Assembly (NCBI GenBank): GCA_913776825.1
Contig: CAJYPV010000022.1
Location: 186,001 to 250,000, forward strand
Direction of reading: 5' to 3'
Source of the DNA: Burkholderiaceae bacterium
Lineage (GTDB): Bacteria; Pseudomonadota; Gammaproteobacteria; Burkholderiales; Burkholderiaceae_C
DNA: 64,000 nt
Positions 1 to 7,506 of this stretch are shown piece after piece. Under the pieces are notes generated by a model, which was given only the letters and a program-made list of their open reading frames with translations, did no database searches and was not told the DNA's origin. Made by a program: the position numbers and the translations under genes. Each line of letters starts with the position of its first letter. Position 1 is the first letter of the stretch.

Positions 1-2
1 AG

Positions 3-2633
3 GGACGGCGGCCGCAGTGGCCGGACATGCAGCGCACCGACCCTCCGATGCGTGAATCGAACCTGGCCCTGCTGCGCGACTGGTCCCATGACTTCTCGGC
101 ACCCGGCGCGTGGAGCGCCGATGCCTGGCGAGCCGTCGGCGCGGCGATCCTCGTGATGCCCGAGTGGCCGGGGCCGATGCTCGAGATCGAGGTGCAGGGA
201 CATCGGCATGTTTATGTGCCCGCCGGGCCGTGCGCCGACCGCCTCCACCTCGTTCAGGGACCCAGCGAACGTGACTGGTCGGCGCAGCCGATGGGAGCCG
301 GCCTGGCGCCGCCTCATCGGCAGGGTGGGGACGCGTTCTTCGAGGCGCTGGTCGATGGACTGGCCGACACCTCGATGCCGCCCGAGCGCCTCTCCCCGGC
401 ACAAGACTGGCGGCGACGGGTGGCACGGCTGCTGCTCGACGGGGTGACACGAGGCGGCGATGTGCAGCGGTCGGGCCACTGGCTGCAGGAATTGCTGACG
501 CAGTTGCCTCAGCCGATCGAACAGGGCCGTGCGGCAGGCCCCGCGGTGGCGTCATGGGCCGACAAGGTCCGTCAAGCCCACCCACCAGCGATGTCCATGC
601 CCCCCCGGAGGACGCCAACGGCCAAGGCGGCGAGCCGATCGGCGACAGGGGCTCAGGCGGATCGGGGTGCGGAGGTGTCGCCTGACGACACGATGACCCT
701 GGCGGATCGACAGCTCCTCTCGATGGCCGACACGGGTGCTTGGAGATATCCGGCGCTGAGCCAGGGCGTGACCGGCCATTCCGGACCCTTCGACAACCAC
801 TGGAATTTCCTGGATGAGCCGCCGGTGCGCAGGGTCGTGCGTCAGGCCTTCCGAGCGTTGGCGCGTGGGGATGTGGGTGGGGCCTGCGCCGCTGTCGAAA
901 CGATTCAGCCCTCCCACAAGGTGCCGATTTTCATGGTGGCGAAAATTTGCAGCGAGGCGTCGGGCGCGGATGAGGTTCCGCGCGCGGCGGACATGCTCGA
1001 GCGCCTGGCCAAAGGTGTCGCGCCCATGTTCGATGTGGGCCTGGGTTACGACGGTACGTTCGACACACTTGATTTTCGCTATGTGCATCTCTTCACCGCC
1101 GAGGTGGTGCCACGCTCGTATCACCCGGATGGGCTCAGCGAGCCGTCGACGCCCGCGCAGCGCCAGCGACTTCTCGCTCAGCTCTATGGCCAGGCTGCCG
1201 CCACCAGCGCGGTGGCCGAGGTGCTGTTTCATCTGCATTGGACTCGAGGCCGGTTGAAGGTCGGCACCCATCTTGTCGTCGGCGAACATGGCAGCGGGAG
1301 CCTGAAGCGCACCATGGAGCGCTGCATCGAGGACTGCGGCTGGACCTGGCAGCCCGCGCTGGTGATGGGGAAAAAGAACGCCTTGAGAGGGGAGATCGTC
1401 ATCGCGCCGGCCACGGGCGAACTCACACCGCAGCAACGCTGGGCGAGGAGAAGCGAGGGATCCTTGGACGACTATGAGGACCAGTTGCGCAACGCCGCCA
1501 ATGGCAGGGATCTCTCACCCACGGAGATTTGCACCTTGCAAAGCCTGCAATGGCGTACCTATGCGCGATTGGGCGTCCATGGCGTGCTGGAGGTCCTCCA
1601 GCGCCAACCCCTCGCGCCGCAAGCCTGCTACCACTGGCTTTGGCAAGACGTGACCCGGCTGCAACGTCTGGACGATGCAGACAAGGTCCTCGGTGCCTTG
1701 ATCGCGCGCCACCGCCCGTTGTCCGAGGCCAGCTGGTGCGCGCTGCTGAGCGCCTCGCGGCGTGGCGGCCTGACTGCCTGGAGATGCTGCGAGCTCGTGC
1801 GCGAGCGCATGAGGCAGGAGCGCGTGAGGCCGAATGAACGCGTGTTGAACGCGATGCTGTCGGTGGCCACCGAGTCTGAGCATCTCGCGGTGCTGGACGA
1901 GCCACTGAATCAGGCCTTTGCGTCCGGCCGGCTGCGCGATTCCACGCTCGCCCAGTCCTGGCTCAAGGCGGCATCGACCGCAGGGGATGGCCGGCGCTGG
2001 GAGGCGGCGCTGGGCCGTCTGGGAGGGCGTCTCGGAGCAGCCTTCCAGTCTCTTCAAGCTCAAGAGGTGTTGCTGCTGACCCGTCAAAGGAGGTTTGCGC
2101 GGGCCATGTCGCAGCATGAAGCGCTGCGCAAGCTGAATGTGCCGTTCGAGCGAAAGATGTTGAGCTGGACGATGAAGTGGCTGTGGAAGGCCAAGCACTG
2201 GCGCATGGCCGCCGAAATCCTGCGGGCGTCCTTGCACAGCGGCGATGACTACTACGACGCCGCACTGGGCTGGCGCCTGCTCGACGGCGTGTCGACGTGC
2301 CGTGTGGACCGCTACGCGTTGCTGAAGCCGACACCGGCGGACGTCCCCCGCAAGGGCCTGGGCTTCTTCGAAGGCTTGACCGTCCTGGCGTTGCATCGTC
2401 TGGACGGCCGGCTCGATGTCGGGTCGGTGATTGATCTGTCGGGCACGAACGCTGCGCTGAACGAAGAGAGCGTTCGCGGCGAGCTGGCGCTCATGGGCAT
2501 CGTGCTGGCGCCTTGTGACCCAGACAGTCAGGCCATGCTGGGCTATTGGAAGGTGGTGGAGCTGTGGCCGATGGCCACGCGGCCAGGGACCAGGCAGGAA
2601 CCTCGCTCTGATGCCCTCAACGCATCGGCATGA
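3..2633 (+). CDS. Large PPR-like helical repeat protein, paralogue 1 (5' end uncertain, possibly cut by the window edge)
   Basis: I do not recognise a named family. From the first ATG (27) the protein is 868 aa. The frame is open back to base 3, and the upstream residues GRRPQWPD resemble the N-terminal GRPWAP of the next gene, so the true start may lie outside the window. Residues about 25-135 form a domain shared with the next gene (AWSADAWRAVG, then GGDAFFEAL). Residues about 500-745 are helical, PPR-like repeats (for example a segment ending RPNERVLNAML). A small domain with the pattern LHxxxGRLxVGT appears twice, at about 397-461 and 783-845, each preceded by a related segment (MFDVGLGY, YYDAALGW). 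The stop overlaps the next start as ATGA, so the pair is probably translationally coupled. There is no signal peptide or membrane segment. The function is unknown; RNA binding is only a guess from the PPR-like repeats. Confidence 0.75.
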   Translation, partial: GRRPQWPDMQRTDPPMRESNLALLRDWSHDFSAPGAWSADAWRAVGAAILVMPEWPGPMLEIEVQGHRHVYVPAGPCADRLHLVQGPSERDWSAQPMGAGLAPPHRQGGDAFFEALVDGLADTSMPPERLSPAQDWRRRVARLLLDGVTRGGDVQRSGHWLQELLTQLPQPIEQGRAAGPAVASWADKVRQAHPPAMSMPPRRTPTAKAASRSATGAQADRGAEVSPDDTMTLADRQLLSMADTGAWRYPALSQGVTGHSGPFDNHWNFLDEPPVRRVVRQAFRALARGDVGGACAAVETIQPSHKVPIFMVAKICSEASGADEVPRAADMLERLAKGVAPMFDVGLGYDGTFDTLDFRYVHLFTAEVVPRSYHPDGLSEPSTPAQRQRLLAQLYGQAAATSAVAEVLFHLHWTRGRLKVGTHLVVGEHGSGSLKRTMERCIEDCGWTWQPALVMGKKNALRGEIVIAPATGELTPQQRWARRSEGSLDDYEDQLRNAANGRDLSPTEICTLQSLQWRTYARLGVHGVLEVLQRQPLAPQACYHWLWQDVTRLQRLDDADKVLGALIARHRPLSEASWCALLSASRRGGLTAWRCCELVRERMRQERVRPNERVLNAMLSVATESEHLAVLDEPLNQAFASGRLRDSTLAQSWLKAASTAGDGRRWEAALGRLGGRLGAAFQSLQAQEVLLLTRQRRFARAMSQHEALRKLNVPFERKMLSWTMKWLWKAKHWRMAAEILRASLHSGDDYYDAALGWRLLDGVSTCRVDRYALLKPTPADVPRKGLGFFEGLTVLALHRLDGRLDVGSVIDLSGTNAALNEESVRGELALMGIVLAPCDPDSQAMLGYWKVVELWPMATRPGTRQEPRSDALNASA

Positions 2634-5224
2634 ACGACGCACCCGCTGTGGCAGGCGATGCCCGGTCGAACGCATGGCGTTTCAGCCAGGCTGATGAGGA
2701 TCAATCGTCGGCACCGCCCGCTGCCGCGCGATCGGGACGCCCATGGGCGCCGTCCTCCGACTGGTCACGATTGCGCGACTGGGCGGAGCGATTGTCGGAA
2801 CCGCAGGCGTGGGGCGCCGATGCCTGGCGCGCCGTGGGACTGGCCTTGCTCGTGATGCCCGATTGGTCGGGGCCCTGGCTGGAGGTCGAGGTGCGCGGCC
2901 ATCGCCATGCCTACATCAGCGCGGGCATGTCGCCGGAACGGGTCCGTCTGATCCAGGGCGAGCATCCCCGGCAGTGGGCCGCCGATCGGGCCGGTACCGA
3001 CGAGCGGCATTGGTTCAGCGGCGGCGATGCGTTCCTCGAAGCCCTGGTGATGGGTCTGCGACAGACGCAGGGGTCTTCGGCAGTCGGGTGGGAGGCGACG
3101 CAATGGCGCGCCGAGGTGTCGAGGCTCCTGCGCGATGCGCTGGTGCCGCCACGCGGGGCGACCCGACCGGCTCCATGGCTGGACGAGTTGCTGCAACAAC
3201 CGCCCGAGCCGCTGACGGGGATGTCGCCGGCCATCCGCCCCGCTCGCGCGGTCTTCGTCGGGCCGATGGGCGGACGGTCGGCCACCGTCGATCCGCCGAG
3301 CGGCCCTGCGGCAGCCATCATGCCGGTCCCGGAACACCGGGAGGCGTCCATGGTGTCGCTCGCAGCGGCCCAGGGCGCTGCGTCATCCGCCGGTGACCCT
3401 GTCGTGTCGAGGACGGAGGCCCCGACCTACCTGAACGAGCCGGAGATCCGCCTCGCCCTGCGGCGTGCTCGGCACGAACTGGCGCGGAATGACCTGGACG
3501 CGGCGTGTCGCGTGGTGGAGGGCATCAGGCCTCGCTACAAGACGCCGTTGATGCTGGTGGGGCTTCTGTGCGATGCGGCCGTGCAGACCGGCTTCAACTC
3601 TCGCGGCATCCGCCTGTTGGAGCGGTTGGCGAGCGGCCCCGAGCCGATGTTCGATCGGGAATTGGGCTATCAACGCGCTCGCGACACACTTGATTTCCAC
3701 TACGCCAGCCTGCTGACACCAGAGACCGTTCCGCTGTCCGCCTGTTCGGAACATCCCGGCGACGTTGGGTTGACCGTCGCTCGACGCGATGCCCTGCGCG
3801 TCATCCATCGGAACGGCGCCGCCCCGCGGTCCCTGGCGACGCTGATCTTCGACCTGCACCAGCGTCGCGGGAATCTGCGGCCGGGCACGCATATCGTGGT
3901 GGGCGAGCATGGGGCGGGTCATCTGCGGCGCACAATGTTGAATTGCCTCAGCGAGTGTGGCTGGCGCTGGCAGCCAGCCTTGTACCTGGGCACCAAGGCG
4001 GAGCTTCGCGGCCTCATCGTGATCGCGCCGCCAGACGGTCAGTTGACGGAAGAGCAGCGCTGGCCACGGGCGTGGTGCTACGACGAGGTCATGTTCGCCC
4101 AAGCGTTGGCGGCTGCCGCCACCTCGCGGGTGGAGGACGTGACCCTGCCGGGAGATCGTCCGTTGCTCAAGGTGCAACACGAAGCCTACAGGCGGTTAGG
4201 GTTGCCCCGGCTGCTGGCGATGCTGGAGGCCCAACCCCAGCTCCCGGTCATTCTCTACGAGTACCTGTTTCAGAACGCCGTCCAGCTCGGCGATCTGCGT
4301 GACGTGGAACAGGCGCTGGCCGCCACCCTCAATCGCTTTCGCCCGCTCACCGATGCCACTTGGCAAGCCCTGCTCCAGTCCGTGAGGAATACGAAGACTG
4401 AACGTCAAAAGTGGCCCAAACTGGTTGCGCTGGCTGCGGCCCTGCAGCGTGAGCACGTGTGCCTGACCGAGCCCCTGACGGCATTGATGTTGACGTGCGT
4501 TCACAGTTCCCGGCAGTTGGGCGCATTGGTCCCGATGATCCACGCCTCCTTTCACAATGGCCATCCAGAAAGCGTGCCGGTGCGTCTGGCCGTCATGAAG
4601 ACGGCCGCGAGGATCGCCGACAAGTGGCGGTGGCAACGCGAACTCACGCAACTGGGTGGCCCGCAAAGCGAGGCGTTTCAGGCGATCTGTGATCACGAGG
4701 TGCTGCTGGTCAGCCAGGTGCGCTCGACCAACGAAGGGCTGCGGCTGCATGACCGACTTCGTGAATGCGGCGTCAGATTTGGCCGGGAGGTCATCATGGG
4801 CGTGCTATCGCTGCTCCGGCAGGAGCGGCGCTGGCCGCAGGCCGCTGCGCTGATGCGGGCGTCCGTCGACTCGGCCGATGGTGTGTATGAGCCGAGGCTG
4901 GGATTGGACGAGACGGCTCAACCGACGATCCTGAGGCTGCATCGAACTCGACTGCTGAGTACGTCTCAGTCTGGTCCGCCGGGCGCTCTGCTCAGCATCG
5001 TGGAATGCATGGCCATCGTCGCGCTGCATCGCGTGTCCCAGCGTCTGCCTGTTGGCACGCGCGTCGATCTGGGCGACGGCTTGGCCGCCATCAACGAGCC
5101 TGGCATTCGACGCATGTTGGCGCAGATGGGCATCAAGCTCATCCCGTCTCAATGTGGGGCCGATGGCACCGTCATCCTGTGGCAAGTGGCCGACCTCGAC
5201 GACAACACGCGACGACCCGCGTGA
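2630..5224 (+). CDS. Large PPR-like helical repeat protein, paralogue 2
   Basis: This 864-aa paralogue of the preceding gene overlaps it by 4 bp (ATGA). The two align along nearly their whole length: AWGADAWRAVG near residue 60, GGDAFLEAL near 130, the GTHIVVGEHGAG segment near 415, and a C-terminal copy of the same small domain (ALHRVSQRLPVGTRVDLGDG) near 800. Between the two small domains lies a helical region of PPR-like character. The small domain faintly recalls Smr-type modules (a DLH-like start, then G-rich loop, helix and strand), but the match is not good enough to name. There is a low-complexity, Pro/Ala-rich stretch at about 190-260 between the N-terminal domain and the repeats. 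It is followed by 317 bp before the CDI transporter start. Tandem paralogues of this size beside a CDI locus could be accessory, but nothing in the sequence proves a link. Confidence 0.8.
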   Translation: MNDAPAVAGDARSNAWRFSQADEDQSSAPPAAARSGRPWAPSSDWSRLRDWAERLSEPQAWGADAWRAVGLALLVMPDWSGPWLEVEVRGHRHAYISAGMSPERVRLIQGEHPRQWAADRAGTDERHWFSGGDAFLEALVMGLRQTQGSSAVGWEATQWRAEVSRLLRDALVPPRGATRPAPWLDELLQQPPEPLTGMSPAIRPARAVFVGPMGGRSATVDPPSGPAAAIMPVPEHREASMVSLAAAQGAASSAGDPVVSRTEAPTYLNEPEIRLALRRARHELARNDLDAACRVVEGIRPRYKTPLMLVGLLCDAAVQTGFNSRGIRLLERLASGPEPMFDRELGYQRARDTLDFHYASLLTPETVPLSACSEHPGDVGLTVARRDALRVIHRNGAAPRSLATLIFDLHQRRGNLRPGTHIVVGEHGAGHLRRTMLNCLSECGWRWQPALYLGTKAELRGLIVIAPPDGQLTEEQRWPRAWCYDEVMFAQALAAAATSRVEDVTLPGDRPLLKVQHEAYRRLGLPRLLAMLEAQPQLPVILYEYLFQNAVQLGDLRDVEQALAATLNRFRPLTDATWQALLQSVRNTKTERQKWPKLVALAAALQREHVCLTEPLTALMLTCVHSSRQLGALVPMIHASFHNGHPESVPVRLAVMKTAARIADKWRWQRELTQLGGPQSEAFQAICDHEVLLVSQVRSTNEGLRLHDRLRECGVRFGREVIMGVLSLLRQERRWPQAAALMRASVDSADGVYEPRLGLDETAQPTILRLHRTRLLSTSQSGPPGALLSIVECMAIVALHRVSQRLPVGTRVDLGDGLAAINEPGIRRMLAQMGIKLIPSQCGADGTVILWQVADLDDNTRRPA

Positions 5225-5359
5225 GCAAATAACGCATTCATCAAGCCCACGTCAACCACCCTTCGGTGGCGTTGTCTTGCACTTGTTGCGTTCAGATACA
5301 GTCGGCCGCTCAGTCTCTTGCGCGTGCGCGGTCGGACACACCGAATGCCACGCCGGGGC

Positions 5360-5462
5360 TGCCCAGGGCAAAACCGGCGTGAGCCGGCGACGCAAAGCCT
5401 CCGGTCTCCGCCATGACTCCACCAGAGGGTCAGGTGCCGAGATAGCGGGGTTGCCGGACCGG
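5360..5462 (+). promoter_or_regulatory. Cyclic di-GMP-I (GEMM-I) riboswitch aptamer
   Basis: The RNA contains the GEMM-I hallmarks in order and at correct spacing. CAGGGCAAA lies at 5373-5381. The P2 hairpin CCGGC-GTGA-GCCGG has a GNRA tetraloop at 5383-5396. GACGCAAAGCCTCCGG follows at about 5389-5404. The P3 arm ends in TAGCGGGGTTGCCG at 5443-5456. These blocks are essentially the same as those of the well-studied Vibrio cholerae Vc2 aptamer, including the tetraloop for docking into P3 and the GCAAAGC ligand-binding segment. The aptamer lies 80 bp upstream of the preferred start of the CDI transporter gene, so it should control translation or early termination of the cdiB-cdiA message in response to c-di-GMP. 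Confidence 0.93.
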
Positions 5463-5495
5463 TTCTCGCCGATCCGTGAACGCCTCGCCGCCTGC

Positions 5496-5513
5496 CGGAC
5501 CGCCCCGGGTCCG
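5496..5513 (+). promoter_or_regulatory. Possible riboswitch expression-platform hairpin
   Basis: CGGACC at 5496-5501 pairs with GGTCCG at 5508-5513 in a 6-bp stem. The same hexamer CGGACC also occurs inside the 3' strand of the aptamer at 5455-5460, so the two copies could compete for the single GGTCCG. No U-run follows, so if this is functional it more likely affects translation or Rho access than intrinsic termination. The element is inferred from complementarity only. Confidence 0.35.
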
Positions 5514-5541
5514 ATTGAATGAAAAAGAAGAGCAAGCAGGG

Positions 5542-7347
5542 ATGCGAGAGAAAAGTCACCAGCGGACGCCCGTCAAGCGTCCGGCCATTGGCGTGCGGCC
5601 ATGGGCCACGGTCGGTCTGTCCGCGGCGCTGTGCGCCGTGGGCGGCGCGACCTGGGGTCAGGCCTTGCCGCCGGGCACCGTCGATCCGGATGCGCAGCGC
5701 CAGTTGCAGCAGCAACGCGAAGCCCAACAACGCCAATCCCTGGAACGCGAGCCGGATGTGCGCCTGCGCGCCAGCGCGCCGCAAGGTCGGCCCGCGCTGC
5801 GGGACGACGAATCGCCTTGCTTCCCCATCACCCAGATCACGCTGAGCGGCGTCGAGCACCAGCCCCGCATGGCTCGCCAGATCCGGGCGCTCGACGGCCC
5901 CAACGGCGAGGACGTGCCGCTGGGCCGCTGCCTGGGCGCGGCCAGCATCGGGACCCTGGTCACCCGGCTGCAGGATGCGCTGATCGAAGAAGGCTTCATC
6001 ACCACCCGGGTGCTGGCCTCGCCGCAAGACCTGTCGACCGGCCGGCTGGTGCTGACCGTGGTGCCCGGCCGGGTGCATGCGATCCGGATGCGGGAAGGCA
6101 GCTCGCCGCAGGTGCGGCTGGTCAATGCCTTGCCGACCCGCCCCGGCGATGTGCTCAACCTGCGCGACATGGAACAGGCGCTGGAGAACTTCCAGCGGGT
6201 GCCCGGCGCGCAGGCCGACATCCAGGTCGAGCCCGCGCAAGGCACGACCGAGCCCGGCTTCAGTGACCTCGCCGTCAGCTATCAAGGCGGACGGCAGTGG
6301 CGCTGGCAGGCGACGCTCGACGACAGCGGCAGCGACGCCACCGGCCGCTATCCGCTGTCGGTGACGGCCTCGCTGGACCATGCGCTGACGCTGAACGACC
6401 TCTTCTATGCCACGCTCAACCGCGATGCCGACTGGCTGGCGCGGCAGGTCGATCACCGCCAGGGGCCGCACAAAGGCACCGGCGGTCATGTGCTGCATTA
6501 CTCGCTGCCGTGGGGTCATGCCTTGCTCAGCCTGACCGTCAGCCGCAGCGGTTATCGCCAGGTGGTCATCGGCGCGAATCAGACCTACGTCTACCGCGGC
6601 GCCAGCAGCAATGGGGAGCTCAAGCTCACCCGCATGCTGTGGCGCGACGGCCAGTACAAGCTGAGCGGCTATGTGAAGCTGTTCGGCCGCGGCTCGCGCA
6701 ACTACATCGATGACACCGAAGTGGAAGTGCAGCGCCGCCGCACCGGGGGCTGGGAAACCGGCTTCAATCTGAAGCGCCAGGCCGGCGGCATCGGCAGCGA
6801 AGCCGAGCTCAGCCTGAAGCGCGGCACCGGCGCCTTCCATGCGCTGCAGGCGCCCGAAGAAGCCTTCGGCGAGGCGGAATCCCGCGTGCAACTGTTGCAG
6901 GGCAGCGTCAGTGTCAATGGCGCGATGGCGCTGGGCAGCCGGCAACTGCAGCTCAGCAGCTCGTTGCGCGGTCAATGGGCGCTGAACGGGCTCACGCCGC
7001 AAGACCGCTTCTCCATCGGCGGCCGCTACACCGTGCGCGGCTTCGGCAGCGACGGATCGCTCTCCGCCGACAACGGCCTGCTCTGGCGCAATGAGGCGGA
7101 GCTGCCGCTCTCCGCGGCGCAGCAGACGCCCGCCGTTTCGATGTTCCTCGGCGTCGACGCGGGCCTGGTGGGCGGCGGCGGGGCCGAACGTCTGGCGGGC
7201 CGCCATCTGACCGGCGGCGTGATCGGCTCGCGGGTCCGCGCTGCCGGCTTCTCGATGGAAGTCTTCGCCGGCGCGCCCTTGTGGCAGCCGGCGCGCTTCC
7301 CGCAGGCCCGCGTGGTCGCGGGCTTCAACCTCAGTTATTCCCTCTGA
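5542..7347 (+). CDS. cdiB: TpsB/CdiB-family outer-membrane two-partner secretion transporter (ShlB/FhaC type)
   Basis: Exports the adjacent giant CdiA-like protein across the outer membrane. The frame is open from a GTG at 5476, but that codon sits just after the riboswitch without a Shine-Dalgarno. I prefer ATG 5542, with GCAGGG just upstream and a clean signal peptide (MREKSHQR..., hydrophobic core TVGLSAALCAVGGATWGQA), giving 601 aa. After the signal come a Gln-rich helix (QRQLQQQREAQQRQS), a POTRA-type region beginning CFPITQITLSGV with an LQDALIEEGFITTRV segment, then the beta-barrel. RYTVRGFGSDG near the C-terminus matches the VRGF loop motif of Omp85/TpsB barrels. The protein ends SYSL, lacking the usual terminal aromatic residue. 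A 159-bp gap separates it from cdiA; both are probably on one riboswitch-controlled transcript. Confidence 0.92.
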   Translation: MREKSHQRTPVKRPAIGVRPWATVGLSAALCAVGGATWGQALPPGTVDPDAQRQLQQQREAQQRQSLEREPDVRLRASAPQGRPALRDDESPCFPITQITLSGVEHQPRMARQIRALDGPNGEDVPLGRCLGAASIGTLVTRLQDALIEEGFITTRVLASPQDLSTGRLVLTVVPGRVHAIRMREGSSPQVRLVNALPTRPGDVLNLRDMEQALENFQRVPGAQADIQVEPAQGTTEPGFSDLAVSYQGGRQWRWQATLDDSGSDATGRYPLSVTASLDHALTLNDLFYATLNRDADWLARQVDHRQGPHKGTGGHVLHYSLPWGHALLSLTVSRSGYRQVVIGANQTYVYRGASSNGELKLTRMLWRDGQYKLSGYVKLFGRGSRNYIDDTEVEVQRRRTGGWETGFNLKRQAGGIGSEAELSLKRGTGAFHALQAPEEAFGEAESRVQLLQGSVSVNGAMALGSRQLQLSSSLRGQWALNGLTPQDRFSIGGRYTVRGFGSDGSLSADNGLLWRNEAELPLSAAQQTPAVSMFLGVDAGLVGGGGAERLAGRHLTGGVIGSRVRAAGFSMEVFAGAPLWQPARFPQARVVAGFNLSYSL

Positions 7348-7506
7348 ACGACGTCGGTGCGCCGCGCGCTGCGTCGCGCTGTGCCGGGATGAATCGCGGC
7401 CGGTCGGGCCGTCGCCCTCCCCACGCTTGAACGCGGTGCACCGAAACGTCCAGTCGCTCCAGGTCGCAACGACCTTCCGTGTTGAGTTTCTACCGGTGAC
7501 ATCGCG

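Noticed and set aside
5256..5269. Small hairpin CCACC-CTTC-GGTGG after the second PPR-like gene as a terminator
   Set aside because: Only a 5-bp stem and no real T-run; too weak to call.
5476..5541. GTG start for the CDI transporter 22 codons upstream
   Set aside because: No ribosome site, it lies directly behind the aptamer, and the signal peptide starts properly at 5542.
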